Shown: positions 25,386 through 33,836, counted from the first letter of the stretch. The stretch: DNA of 64,000 bases from Fimbriimonadaceae bacterium (GCA_022843485.1 JALHNM010000001.1:558001-622000); one strand, 5' to 3'. The notes: a model not told the origin generated them from the letters alone. Numbers and translations are program-made.

Positions 25386-26588
25386 TTAGTTGTCCACGCT
25401 GTTGACGATGCTGAAGATCGGGGTCATGACCGAGACGGCGATGAAGCCCACGACGCCGCCGAGGAAGATGATCAGCAACGGCTCGATCATCGAGGTGAGT
25501 CCCTTCACCGTGTCCTCGACCTCCATATCGTAGAAGTCGCCGACCTTGACGAGCATGTCGGACAGACGGCCCGACTCCTCGCCCACGTCGATCATGTGGG
25601 TGACCATGCTGGGGAACAGGCCCGACTCGGCGAGCGGCTCGCTGAGGCGGCGCCCCTCGCGGATACTGGCCCGGGTCGAGTCGATCGCCCGAGCGAGGAC
25701 CTGGTTGCCCAACGTCTCGCCCACGATCTCGAGGCTCCGCATCATCGGCACGCCCGCGTTGATGAGCGTCCCGAACGTCCGGCAGAAGCGGGCGACGCTC
25801 ATCTTGAGCGTCAGCTCGCCCATGATCGGCACCTTGAGCTTGAAGAAGTCCATCTGGTAGCCGCCCCTTGGGGTCTTGGACCAGAGCTTGAGGCCGAAGA
25901 GGAAGCCCCCGATCGCGAGGAGGATGACCCACCAGTAGGCGGACATGAAGTCGCCCACCCCGAAGAGGAAGGCGGTCATCGTCGGCATCTTCACGTTCAT
26001 GCCGCTGAAGATGTCCTTGAACTTCGGCAGCACGAAGCTGAAGAGGACGAAGAGCATGAGCTGGGAGAAGATGAGGACCAACACCGGGTACATCATCGCG
26101 CTCTTGATCTTGCTCTTGACGGCCGCCTCGTACTCGAGGAAGCCGCTTAAGCGGTCGAGGATCGTGTCGAGGATGCCGCCCAGCTCGGCCGCTCGGATCA
26201 TGTTCACATAGAGCTTGTTGAACACGTCCGGGTGGCGGGAGAGGGCGTCGGCGAGGGTCGCCCCGCCCTTGACATCGGTCGTCACCTGGGCGAGGGCCGG
26301 CTTGAGGGCCGGGTCCTTGCACTGGGAGTGGAGGATGTCGAGGCACCGCAGGATCGGGATCCCGGCGTCGATCATCGTCGCGAACTGGCGCGAGAAGACG
26401 ACGATCGCCTTCGGCTTGACCTTGCCCTTGAACGCCTTCTTCCCCGGCGCACGGGTCTCCTTGAGTTCGAGCGGTCGCATGCTCGCCTCCCGGAGCTGGG
26501 CGAGGAGCAAAGCCTCGTTCTCAGCTTCGGCGACGGCCTTGACCTGCTTGCCGTTCCTGTCGATCGCGGTATAGGCGTAATAAGGCAT
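25386..26588 (-). CDS. pilC: Type IV pilus inner-membrane platform protein PilC
   Basis: Of 400 aa. Two tandem T2SF/GspF domains: residues ~70-190 (FSRQFATMIDAGIPILRCLDIL ... FLEYEAAVKSKIKSAMMYPV) and ~270-395 (ARFCRTFGTLINAGVPMMRSLEIV ... EPLLIIFLGGVVGFIAVSVMTPIF), with three membrane helices. PilC links the assembly ATPase to the growing pilus. The partner genes pilB/pilT are not adjacent; the pilMNOPQ operon is 13 kb away. The sigma-GGDEF gene follows on the same strand. Confidence 0.94.
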   Translation of the reverse strand: MPYYAYTAIDRNGKQVKAVAEAENEALLLAQLREASMRPLELKETRAPGKKAFKGKVKPKAIVVFSRQFATMIDAGIPILRCLDILHSQCKDPALKPALAQVTTDVKGGATLADALSRHPDVFNKLYVNMIRAAELGGILDTILDRLSGFLEYEAAVKSKIKSAMMYPVLVLIFSQLMLFVLFSFVLPKFKDIFSGMNVKMPTMTAFLFGVGDFMSAYWWVILLAIGGFLFGLKLWSKTPRGGYQMDFFKLKVPIMGELTLKMSVARFCRTFGTLINAGVPMMRSLEIVGETLGNQVLARAIDSTRASIREGRRLSEPLAESGLFPSMVTHMIDVGEESGRLSDMLVKVGDFYDMEVEDTVKGLTSMIEPLLIIFLGGVVGFIAVSVMTPIFSIVNSVDN

Positions 26589-26642
26589 CCTGCCGTACCC
26601 CTGAACCGGCCGGAGCCCTCCTGGCCCGACCGCACGAGGAGA

Positions 26643-26650
26643 TTATCGGC
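26643..26650 (-). promoter_or_regulatory. Possible pilC promoter, -10-like GCCGATAA
   Basis: GCCGATAA, identical to the -10 of sigma-28/WhiG-type promoters, lies 55 bases upstream of the pilC start. The matching TAAA -35 element is not present; GATAAT within it could equally serve a sigma-70 factor. Confidence 0.35.
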
Positions 26651-26770
26651 ATCCCATGAGGGTGATCCCCACGGAACAATGCGGTTTTCCCGGGTCGGCC
26701 CAGGTCCTTTAAGTTTGCGCGGGTCGCCGCAAGATCGAAGACCTCGTAGGGGACTTGAGGGTTCCCCCGC

Positions 26771-27712
26771 TCAGGCCGTCCACAGGAAGGGCTCAGCGTC
26801 CGTCAGAACCTTGCCGTGGGCCTCGATCGCCCGGAGCATGTACTCGGGCAGGGTGAACATCGCATGGTGGAACCGGGGGGTGTAGTACCGGTTCGTGACC
26901 CCCCGGGCCGCGAGGCGCCGCCCGATCTCCTCCGGCGTGAGGTCCATCGGGTCGTGCCGCTTGCTCGCCAGGATGAAGCCCCAGGGCATCTGGAAGGTCG
27001 TCACGAGCCCGTAGTAGCCCCGCACGACGGGGAACGTGTCCTTCATCGACTCGAGGGTCGTGTGGATCTGGGCGAAGAGGTAGGGGTACGTCTCGTTGCA
27101 GGCCCCCGACTGGAGCACGAACACCCCGTCGTCGTCCAGGGCGTCGGCGATGTGCTGGAAGTACTCCTTGGTGTAGAGCATCCGGGCGGGCGACCCCTCG
27201 TGCGGCCCGGGGAGGTCGCTCAGGATCACGTCGTACCCGTAACCCCGGTGATCCTCCACCCACTTTCGGGCGTCCTGGTGGACCAAGGTCACCCGGGGGT
27301 CGTCGAAGCACCCGTGGTGCCACTCGGTCATGTGGACCTTGACCCACTGGATGAGCTCTTCGTCCAGGTCGACCATGTGGGCCTCAGTGACGGTCGAGTG
27401 CTGGAGGGCCTGCCAGAGGGTGGCCCCCTCGCCTCCGCCACAGACGAGGACCTTCTTGGGGTCCGGGTGGACGGTCATGGCCGGCTGGACCATCGACTCG
27501 TGGTAGACGTATTCGTCCAGGAGCGAGGACTGGATCTTGTAGTCGAGGAAGAGCGTCTTCCCCCACACGGGCATATCGACGATCTGGTACTGCTGGAACT
27601 CCGACCGGCCCTCGACGAGGAACTTGTCGACCGAGAAGAACCACGTGACCCCTTCTGTGTGGGTCTCGGCGATGAACATGCCGGTGCTCTGGGAGAAAAG
27701 CCGCTCGCTCAT
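26771..27712 (-). CDS. speE: Spermidine synthase
   Basis: Transfers aminopropyl from decarboxylated AdoMet to putrescine. Of 313 aa. N-terminal beta region, then VLVCGGGEGATLWQALQHS (cofactor loop), VDLDEELI, QDARKWVE, and the catalytic DVILSDLPGPHE loop. ATG 27712 is preceded by TATCCT at 10 bases, so it has its own short-leader promoter. AdoMet decarboxylase (speD) is 2.4 kb away and arginase is at 32.8-33.8 kb; ornithine decarboxylase is not seen. Confidence 0.92.
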   Translation of the reverse strand: MSERLFSQSTGMFIAETHTEGVTWFFSVDKFLVEGRSEFQQYQIVDMPVWGKTLFLDYKIQSSLLDEYVYHESMVQPAMTVHPDPKKVLVCGGGEGATLWQALQHSTVTEAHMVDLDEELIQWVKVHMTEWHHGCFDDPRVTLVHQDARKWVEDHRGYGYDVILSDLPGPHEGSPARMLYTKEYFQHIADALDDDGVFVLQSGACNETYPYLFAQIHTTLESMKDTFPVVRGYYGLVTTFQMPWGFILASKRHDPMDLTPEEIGRRLAARGVTNRYYTPRFHHAMFTLPEYMLRAIEAHGKVLTDAEPFLWTA

Positions 27713-27755
27713 GGGACGGGGCAGGATACCGTCCCGGCGGTGCGTCTCCCGGGGC

Positions 27756-28580
27756 CTATCGCGCTGCCGGAGGGGCGAGCCTTAGGCCCCGGAACGTGAC
27801 CGCCACCGTCTCGGCCGCCTTCATCTCGAACGCCCGCACCTGACGGCGGTCGTGCGCGGGGAAGAAGAACACGTTGTTGACGGTCGTTTGCCCGGGGGTC
27901 CAGGTGTCGCTCACGTCGGCCGGCACCGTCCGCCCGTTGCGCATCTCGAGCTGCCCGATGGGCTGATCGACCCCTTTGACCACGTTCAGCCGCACGGAGT
28001 ACACGATCTGGCTCGTGCCCTCCCGGCGGGCCCGGACGGCGGGGGCTGCGGTGAGGCGGGTACCCGTGAAGTTCTGCGTCCACCGGCGAGCGGCGTACTC
28101 GTACCGGGCCACACAGCGGAGTCCGACGGGTACGTGGAGGGTGAGGTCGCCGCTGGGGCTGGACGAGAGGGTCTGGCTCGAGACGAGCTCGACGACCCGC
28201 GTCTTGCCCGGCTCACCGATCCGGGCCCGAGATTGGCTTCGTCGGGGGCTGGCGTTGGGCGTCCCCGAGAAGGCGCCGCGTGGCGACCAGGCCGCCATGG
28301 CGAGGGGGTACTCGACCCGCGACCAGACCTGGACCTCGCCGAAGCGGGGGTCTTCGAGGCCCGCCGGGAACGGGGTCGCGAGTGCGCCTCCGTCCGGAGC
28401 CCAGGCCGAGACGGCTCCGTCCTCAAGGCGAGTTCGCACGCCGACGACCTCGGTGCGGAACTCGCCCGGCTCGGTGTGGGCCCACCCTTTCGCAGCGACC
28501 CGGGTTTGATCGGGGAACCACGAGCGCGCCTCTTGCGCACTGGCGAGTACGGTCACCGCAAGGATGGAGGCGATGGGCAT
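27756..28580 (-). CDS. Exported protein of unknown function
   Basis: Of 274 aa. The signal peptide is short (MPIASILAVTVLASAQEA). The rest is strand-rich with Arg/Ser/Thr-rich stretches and no recognised motif; the C-terminal part (AETVAVTFRGLRLAPP) looks like a beta-domain edge. TAGAAT is 6 bases upstream of ATG 28580, predicting a leaderless mRNA. It is upstream of speE on the same strand but speE has its own -10 box. I do not recognise the family. Confidence 0.7.
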   Translation of the reverse strand: MPIASILAVTVLASAQEARSWFPDQTRVAAKGWAHTEPGEFRTEVVGVRTRLEDGAVSAWAPDGGALATPFPAGLEDPRFGEVQVWSRVEYPLAMAAWSPRGAFSGTPNASPRRSQSRARIGEPGKTRVVELVSSQTLSSSPSGDLTLHVPVGLRCVARYEYAARRWTQNFTGTRLTAAPAVRARREGTSQIVYSVRLNVVKGVDQPIGQLEMRNGRTVPADVSDTWTPGQTTVNNVFFFPAHDRRQVRAFEMKAAETVAVTFRGLRLAPPAAR

Positions 28581-28618
28581 GCCCCTATTCTAGTCGCCCC
28601 AGACGGACGGCCCCCGGG

Positions 28619-28819
28619 TCAGCGAGCTCTTATCCTCGCGAGGCGGACACTCGGCGGTGCGTCCCCGGGCTCGTCCCGACCAGGGTTCGAACCGATCACC
28701 GTGTTCGGCGCCTCGATCGGGCGGATGGCGGCCTCGTTGGCGCAGGCGAGGATCGGGCCGAGGATCAGCGTGAGGGCGAAGGACGAGCGCTTGAGGCGCG
28801 CGCTGTAAAGAGGCTCCAT
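28619..28819 (-). CDS. Possible small lipoprotein or peptide
   Basis: A 66-codon frame in the otherwise gene-free stretch 28581-28936. It begins MEPLYSARLKRSSFALTLIL and has a hydrophobic core ending ILAC, a weak lipobox, then a polar tail. There is no clear ribosome site or -10 box. Plausible but unproven; the rest of the gap holds only the divergent promoter at 28924. Confidence 0.3.
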   Translation of the reverse strand: MEPLYSARLKRSSFALTLILGPILACANEAAIRPIEAPNTVIGSNPGRDEPGDAPPSVRLARIRAR

Positions 28820-28936
28820 AGGCACGACGGTGCCCGTTCGACGCCTCGACCGGCCGAGGAAGTTCGCCGGTAGCGTCAACTCCCGGTCACCGGTGGCAAC
28901 CCGGCGTCGGGGTGCGGGGCGAACATAATCGTCTTC

Positions 28937-30043
28937 GTGATCGCACCGTCCGCATTGGCCCTCGCGCTCCTCAGCCCGTCCCACGCCCCGTCGTGCCCGT
29001 GTCGGTACCCGCTCGAGGACCCGCCCCAAGAGGCCCGACCTTTTGCCGAATGGCCGGACAACCGCGCGCACGAGCCCCACGGGAGCGAGGTCCACCTCCG
29101 AAACCTCCGCCAGCTGACGTTCGGCGGGCAGAACGCGGAGGCCTACTGGGACGTGAGCGGCCGCAAGTTGACCTTTCAGACCTCGCAACCCGCGTGGCCG
29201 GACGAGCAGATCGTCACGATGAACGCGGACGGGTCGGACAAGCGCCTGGTCTCGACGGGCAAAGGCCGGTGTACGTGTAGCTACTTCACCCCGGACGCCC
29301 AATGGGTCTACTTCAGCTCGACCCACGAGCGCAACCCCGGCCCGCAGAAGAGGCTCGACATGAGCAAGGGCTACGTCTGGATGGTGAACCCGGAGATGGA
29401 GCTCTACCGCCGCGAGGTCGCGACGGGAGCGCTCGAGAAGGTGCTCTCAAAGCCCGGCTACGTCGCCGAGACGACGATCGCCCCGAACGGGCGGTTCATG
29501 GTCTTCACCGGGGCGTGGGAAGGGAACATCGACATTTACCGCTCAGACCTCACGGGCCGCGATGTCCGGCGGTTGACCACGGAGTTCGGCTACAACGGAG
29601 GGCCGTTCGTGAGTTGGGACTCCAAGAAGGTCGTCTATCGCCGGGGCCCGCTCGTTAAGACCGAGGAGGAGCGAAAGGAGTTCTCGGAGCTGCTCGCCCA
29701 GAACCTCGTCCGACCGAACCGGATGGACATCTGGGTCATGGACGCCGACGGTCGGAACAAGCGCCAGGTGACCCGGCTTCCGGGGTCTTCGTTCGCGCCG
29801 TTCATGCACCCGGACGGCAAGCGGATCGCGTTCTCGAGCAACTGGGAAGACCCGAAAGGCCGCGAGTTCGACCTGTACATCGTGAACCTCGACGGCACGG
29901 GGCTCAAGCGGGTGACGCACACCCCCGACTTCGACGGGTTCCCGATGTTCACCCGGGACGGGAAGCGGCTGGTTTGGGCCTCGAACCGACACGGCGCGGT
30001 GCCTCGCGAGACGAACGTGTTCGTCGCCGACTGGGTCGAATGA
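28937..30043 (+). CDS. TolB-like/PD40 beta-propeller protein
   Basis: Of 368 aa from GTG 28937. The N-terminus has a short signal-like stretch (IAPSALALALLSPSHA). From residue ~50 there are repeated TolB-type blades: NLRQLTFGGQNAEAYWDVSG, IVTMNADGSDKRLVSTG, IYRSDLTGRDVRRLTTEFGYNGG, IWVMDADGRNKRQVTRLPG, and LYIVNLDGTGLKRVTHTPDFDG. Such propellers bind proteins or sugars outside the cytoplasm. CATAAT (28924-28929) ends 7 bases before the GTG, so the transcript is leaderless. The partner is unknown. Confidence 0.82.
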   Translation: MIAPSALALALLSPSHAPSCPCRYPLEDPPQEARPFAEWPDNRAHEPHGSEVHLRNLRQLTFGGQNAEAYWDVSGRKLTFQTSQPAWPDEQIVTMNADGSDKRLVSTGKGRCTCSYFTPDAQWVYFSSTHERNPGPQKRLDMSKGYVWMVNPEMELYRREVATGALEKVLSKPGYVAETTIAPNGRFMVFTGAWEGNIDIYRSDLTGRDVRRLTTEFGYNGGPFVSWDSKKVVYRRGPLVKTEEERKEFSELLAQNLVRPNRMDIWVMDADGRNKRQVTRLPGSSFAPFMHPDGKRIAFSSNWEDPKGREFDLYIVNLDGTGLKRVTHTPDFDGFPMFTRDGKRLVWASNRHGAVPRETNVFVADWVE

Positions 30044-30050
30044 AGGTCAA

Positions 30051-30082
30051 GGGCCTGCTGGACGCTTCGGTCCGGCAGGCCC
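30051..30082. terminator. Bidirectional terminator between the propeller gene and speD
   Basis: Thirteen-base arms (GGGCCTGCTGGAC/GTCCGGCAGGCCC, one T-G pair) around GCTTCG, placed between two converging genes. Confidence 0.7.
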
Positions 30083-30099
30083 GGTCTTGTCGAAGGGCC

Positions 30100-30708
30100 T
30101 TAGCCCTCGACTTCGCTCTGGACGCCACGCCGGACGACCAGGAACTTGATGCGTTGCGGTCGGAACCGCTCGCGGAGGACGTCGACGGCCTTGTCCACGT
30201 GGACGGTGCCGCCGCAGTAGAAGAGGTCGACCGCGGCGTAGCCGTGCTCGGGCCAGGTGTGGATCGTGTAGTGCGACTCCTGGATGATGACGGCGCCGGA
30301 GACTCCCCACGGCTTGAACTCGTGGAACGAGTCGGCGACGACGGTCGCCTCGCTGTGGTGCGCGGCGTCGGTCATCGCCTTCCCGACGACCTCTTCGGTC
30401 TTCAGGGCGTCCTTATCGCACCCGAAGAGCTCGACGAGCAGGTGCGAGCCGAGCGAGGGGGCTTCGTCGGGGCCGAAGGGCAGGCCCTCGCTGTCCTTGC
30501 CGAGCCAGTCGTTGAAGGTGTCGGCGCTCTCGCTATGGATGAGCTGCCAGCCCGCGTCGTTCTTGATGCGGGGAGGAGAGGCGACGATGTCCGACTTTTG
30601 GAACCGTCGGACGATCCGGTCGAACCAGGCCATGCGCCGGGGGGCGGACATGGGGACGAGCGCGGCACAGAGGCACGCGCTAACCAGGATGAAGATGGTA
30701 GTGGCCAA
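30100..30708 (-). CDS. speD: S-adenosylmethionine decarboxylase proenzyme with N-terminal membrane anchor
   Basis: Supplies decarboxylated AdoMet for spermidine. Of 202 aa; the usual bacterial form is ~120-130. The catalytic part starts near residue 86 (GSHLLVELFGC). The self-cleavage site is E144-S145, with H150 and C165 at the spacings (5 and 20) known from the Thermotoga enzyme, in ESHYTIHTWPEHGYAAVDLFYCGG. The first 85 residues are extra and begin with a hydrophobic helix (TIFILVSACLCAALVPM), so the enzyme may be tethered to the membrane. The start is TTG 30708 after GAGGAAAAC, the best ribosome site. Confidence 0.9.
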   Translation of the reverse strand: MATTIFILVSACLCAALVPMSAPRRMAWFDRIVRRFQKSDIVASPPRIKNDAGWQLIHSESADTFNDWLGKDSEGLPFGPDEAPSLGSHLLVELFGCDKDALKTEEVVGKAMTDAAHHSEATVVADSFHEFKPWGVSGAVIIQESHYTIHTWPEHGYAAVDLFYCGGTVHVDKAVDVLRERFRPQRIKFLVVRRGVQSEVEG

Positions 30709-30940
30709 TCAAGTTTTCCTCGGAGGTGATCCTTTCCGTCGTGCCGTCGGTCCTCACGGACGTCGGGCTGATGCCGAACGACGAGACGGATAGCCTGCGG
30801 AAGGTTGTTGTCTTCCGCCAGAGGGAGGGACCGCCGTACGTCACGCACCAGTCCACTCACCCTGCCCCTCCCCCGTACATCGGGAAGGAGGCGTTCCGCT
30901 CTTGGCGCCGGCGATCGGAAAACCGATGGCTTGGGCGCAG
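30709..30940 (-). promoter_or_regulatory. Long 5' leader of speD
   Basis: About 230 untranslated bases between the predicted transcription start and speD. They include hairpins ATCGG-tttt-CCGAT and GCGGAAG-8 nt-CTTCCGC and a possible short GTG-initiated frame. A polyamine- or AdoMet-responsive leader or uORF is conceivable; no known riboswitch was recognised. Confidence 0.4.
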
Positions 30941-30946
30941 GTGGAA

Positions 30947-30975
30947 ATCATACCGCCCCTGAGCTCGCGTGTCAA
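30947..30975 (-). promoter_or_regulatory. Strong sigma-70 promoter of speD
   Basis: TTGACA, 17-bp spacer, TATGAT: nearly consensus, pointing toward speD. Confidence 0.85.
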
Positions 30976-31052
30976 GGAAAGACCGTGAGTTTGGGCCGGT
31001 TGCCGACCGTTCGTCACATGACGGCATAAGACGTGCCTGCGTTCAGGGTGTC

Positions 31053-31089
31053 GGGACCCTCGGCCTAGTCCCGGTCTCGGCCGGGTCCC
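31053..31089 (+). other. Strong intergenic hairpin upstream of rplU
   Basis: Arms GGGACCC(t)CGGCC and GGCCGGGTCCC with a 13-nt loop. No T run follows. It lies before the presumed rplU promoter (CATACT at about 31109-31114) in the 472-base gap between speD and rplU; its role is unknown. Confidence 0.55.
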
Positions 31090-31180
31090 TAGGCGGGGGA
31101 GGGGGCCTCGTGCCATACTCTCCGTCCGCCCATCCCTTGCGGTGTGGGCGACTTCGCCGGTGACCGGCGGGTGACACCCA

Positions 31181-31498
31181 ATGTACGCGATCGTGAAGAC
31201 CGGCGGCAAGCAGTACAAGGCCGCAAAGGACGAAACCCTCATCGTCGAAAAGATCGAGGGAGAGCCGGGGACGGCGGTGACGCTCGAGGACGTCGTCATG
31301 GTCGTCAGCGGCGACCAGGTCGCCCTGGGGAGCCCCTACGTCAAAGGCGCTAAGGTTCGGGCGGAGATCGTCCGACAAGGGAAAGCGAAGAAGATCGAGG
31401 CGTTCAACTACAAGCCGAAGAAGAACGTGCGGAAGCGCTGGGGGCACCGCCAGCCGCAGACCCACCTTCGCGTGCTCGAGGTCGTCGCGGGGAAGTAA
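31181..31498 (+). CDS. rplU: Ribosomal protein bL21
   Basis: Large-subunit protein of 105 aa, full length. [13 protein letters not shown] at the start and the C-terminal [17 protein letters not shown] are diagnostic. There is no strong Shine-Dalgarno just before the ATG. Co-transcribed with rpmA, 3 bases downstream, as in most bacteria. Confidence 0.97.
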   Translation: MYAIVKTGGKQYKAAKDETLIVEKIEGEPGTAVTLEDVVMVVSGDQVALGSPYVKGAKVRAEIVRQGKAKKIEAFNYKPKKNVRKRWGHRQPQTHLRVLEVVAGK

Positions 31499-31501
31499 GC
31501 C

Positions 31502-31765
31502 ATGGCATCTAAGAAAGGACAAGGTTCGACTAAGAACGGGCGCGATTCCAATTCCCAGCGCCTCGGCGTGAAGCGGTTCGGCGGCGAGGTGGTCAAGGCC
31601 GGCTCGATCATCGTCCGCCAGCGGGGCACCAAGTTCTATCCGGGCCCGGGCGTCGGGATCGGGAACGACCACACGCTCTTCGCCCTCATCGCCGGGCAGA
31701 TCAAGTTCGAAGGCCCCTCCAACCGCCGCCGCGTCGCCGTCTACGCCGACCAGCAGGGCTCGTAA
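31502..31765 (+). CDS. rpmA: Ribosomal protein bL27
   Basis: Of 87 aa, full length. The N-terminal tail ([20 protein letters not shown]) reaches the peptidyl-transferase centre; [20 protein letters not shown] is the family core. It lacks the cleavable extension seen in Firmicutes. The gene ends in front of a shared terminator hairpin. Confidence 0.97.
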   Translation: MASKKGQGSTKNGRDSNSQRLGVKRFGGEVVKAGSIIVRQRGTKFYPGPGVGIGNDHTLFALIAGQIKFEGPSNRRRVAVYADQQGS

Positions 31766-31786
31766 CCTCAGGGGTTCGTATCCGAA

Positions 31787-31816
31787 GCTCCGGGTCTTCC
31801 TAGAGAAGCCCGGAGC
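31787..31816. terminator. Bidirectional terminator between rpmA and kdsD
   Basis: GCTCCGGGTCTTC-ctaga-GAAGCCCGGAGC (one bulge/mismatch). It overlaps the last codons of kdsD on the minus strand. Confidence 0.75.
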
Positions 31817-32765
31817 GGAGGAGATCCTTAAGGGTCAAAAGGCCCACGACGGCCCCCCGCTCGACGACCGGCATCTCTCCGATCTTGCGGGGGAAGTTTT
31901 GGAAGGCTTCGAGGGCTTCGGCTGCTAGCAGGTCCGGTTCCACCGTCGTCGGGCTCGGCGTCATCGCCTCTCCTGCCGTGCCTTCGAGGGGCGAGGGCGA
32001 GCGCAGGAACCACCGACGGATGTCGCCGTCCGAGAGGAACCCGAGGAGTACCCCGTCCGGCCCCACCACGCACGCCCCGCCCGCCCCTAACCGGGTCACC
32101 ACCTGGAGCGTCTCCAGAATCGGGGTCGACGGAGGGACGAGAGGCAGGTCCTCGCCTTGGCGCATGACGTCGCGCACCCGGAGCGTGAGCCGTCGCCCCA
32201 GTGCCCCGGCCGGGTGGAACCGGGCGAAGTCCTCGGGCCCGAACCCCCGCGCCTCCATCACCGCGACCGCCAGGGCGTCCGAGACGGCCAGCATGACCGT
32301 CGTCGAGGTCGTCGGCGCCAGGTTGTTCGGGCAGGCCTCGGCGTCGACGGCGACGTCCAGCGCGAGCCCCGCCGCCCGGGCCGCGCTCGACCCCGGCCGG
32401 CCGGTCAGGACGATCGACTCGGCCGGAGCCGATTGGAGGACCCGTACGATCTCGTCCGTCTCCCCGCTGTAGGAGTAGGCGACAAGGACGTCCGTCGAAC
32501 CGACCATCCCGAGGTCGCCGTGCAGGGCCTCGGCGGCATGGAGGAAGAACGCCGGCGTCCCGGTCGACGCGAAGGTCGCGGCGGCCTTTGCCGCCACGTG
32601 CCCAGACTTTCCGAGCCCACAGCAGACGACCCGCCCACCGCACCCGAGCAGCCGGTCGACGGCCTCCGAGAACGCTCCGTCCAACCGCGCCGCAACCCGC
32701 TCGATGGCGGCGGCCTCCTCGACCAGCACGCGCCGGAGCCGCTCGATCGCCCCCGGCTCAGCCAA
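31800..32765 (-). CDS. kdsD: Arabinose-5-phosphate isomerase (KpsF/GutQ family)
   Basis: First step toward Kdo for lipopolysaccharide or capsule. Of 321 aa. SIS domain at residues ~35-170 (GRVVCCGLGKSGHVAAKAAATFASTGTPAFFLHAAEALHGDLGM in pieces, SYSGETDE, AFTPTTSTT-like APTTSTT), then two CBS domains (RVRDVMRQGEDLP..., TAGEAMTPSPTTVEPD...). The start is TTG 32765, overlapping the end of the arginase gene by 8 bases, so both are probably translated from one mRNA. Confidence 0.92.
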   Translation of the reverse strand: MAEPGAIERLRRVLVEEAAAIERVAARLDGAFSEAVDRLLGCGGRVVCCGLGKSGHVAAKAAATFASTGTPAFFLHAAEALHGDLGMVGSTDVLVAYSYSGETDEIVRVLQSAPAESIVLTGRPGSSAARAAGLALDVAVDAEACPNNLAPTTSTTVMLAVSDALAVAVMEARGFGPEDFARFHPAGALGRRLTLRVRDVMRQGEDLPLVPPSTPILETLQVVTRLGAGGACVVGPDGVLLGFLSDGDIRRWFLRSPSPLEGTAGEAMTPSPTTVEPDLLAAEALEAFQNFPRKIGEMPVVERGAVVGLLTLKDLLRSGLL

Positions 32766-33777
32766 CCCGCTCAGTCCTCCCCGGGTCGCGTGGCCCCAGG
32801 ATCGACTTCCCGAAGAACGAAAGAACCCACTCGGTCGCGACCCGGGCCGTCTCGTTGGACCGGTCGTTGAGAGGGTTGACCTCGACGACGTCCAGCCCCG
32901 CCAGGCGATAGGGGCAGTCCGGCGCGCCGAGAAGGGCGTGGAGCATCTCGGCCACCAAGTGCCCCTCGCGGTAGGTCAACCCTCCGCGCACGGCCGTGCC
33001 CGTCCCCGGCGCGAACACCGGGTCGAGCACGTCCACGTCGAAACTCACCCAGAGGGCGGTCGCGCCCGAGGCTCGGAGCCATCGGTCCACTTCGGCGAGG
33101 CAGCCCCCCACGCCCAAACGGTCGACGTCCTGCATCGTGAGCGGCAGGCTCCCCGTCATGTGGTCAACTTGGTTCTTGACCTCGCCCTCATCGACGTCCC
33201 GCAAACCGAGCCAAGCCACCCGGCCCCGGCGCAAAGCGGGCTCGGCCACAGCGCAGAGCTCGGGCCACTGCCCGTGTAGCCGGTCGATCCACGGCACGTC
33301 GTCCCGCTGCTTTGCCGACGAAGAACCGGGCGGGAGGTGCGCGAGGGTGGCCAGCGGCATCCCGTGGAGGTTGCCCGAGGGGGTGGTCCCCGGGGTGTTG
33401 AGGTCCATGTGCGCGTCGATCCAAAGCACGGCCAGCCCGTCCCCGTGTCGGCGTAGCGCCCCCGCCACCGACCCGAGCGCCAGGCTGTGGTCCCCGCCGA
33501 TCACGATCGGGATGGCCTCCGCCGGGTCGATCCCGGCGACCCTATCCCTGAGCGCCTGGTAGACGGGCAGCGACCGCCCGGCCCGCTCGGGGGCGGCGAT
33601 CGGCACCTGGCTGTCTATGGGGCACAGATCGCTTCCCCGGATCTCGTAGTCGAGTCTCTGAAGCCCGGTCTCGAGCCCGACCAGCCGCATCGCAAGCGGC
33701 CCAAGGCGGCTTCCTGGCTCCGGGCCGCAAAGGTCGAACGGCACCCCGACGATGTCGACCACGCGCCGGTGCTTCAT
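32758..33777 (-). CDS. rocF: Arginase
   Basis: Hydrolyses arginine to ornithine and urea. Of 339 aa. The binuclear manganese motifs are present: GGDHSLALG, WIDAHMDLNTP, and SFDVDVLDPVFAPGTGT. VPFDLCGPEPGSRLGP near the N-terminus and GGLTYREG near the C-terminus are typical of arginase rather than agmatinase, although substrate choice is not certain from sequence. ATG 33777 is preceded by TAGACT at 8 bases (leaderless). Divergent from pdxT. Ornithine could feed the polyamine enzymes speE/speD. Confidence 0.88.
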   Translation of the reverse strand: MKHRRVVDIVGVPFDLCGPEPGSRLGPLAMRLVGLETGLQRLDYEIRGSDLCPIDSQVPIAAPERAGRSLPVYQALRDRVAGIDPAEAIPIVIGGDHSLALGSVAGALRRHGDGLAVLWIDAHMDLNTPGTTPSGNLHGMPLATLAHLPPGSSSAKQRDDVPWIDRLHGQWPELCAVAEPALRRGRVAWLGLRDVDEGEVKNQVDHMTGSLPLTMQDVDRLGVGGCLAEVDRWLRASGATALWVSFDVDVLDPVFAPGTGTAVRGGLTYREGHLVAEMLHALLGAPDCPYRLAGLDVVEVNPLNDRSNETARVATEWVLSFFGKSILGPRDPGRTERVG

Positions 33778-33785
33778 GAAGGCGG

Positions 33786-33829
33786 AGTCTACACCCAGTC
33801 CCGCCCCGCCCCCGGCGACCCCGTACACT
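33786..33829. promoter_or_regulatory. Divergent leaderless promoters of arginase and pdxT
   Basis: TAGACT (minus strand, 33786-33791) lies 8 bases before the arginase ATG, and TACACT (plus strand, 33824-33829) 7 bases before the pdxT ATG. The two -10 boxes are only about 30 bases apart back to back. Confidence 0.65.
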
Positions 33830-33836
33830 CGGCCCA

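Noticed and set aside
30726-30962. Small plus-strand open frame (78 codons) in the speD-rplU gap
   Set aside because: It is antisense to the speD leader, has no ribosome site and no recognisable protein.
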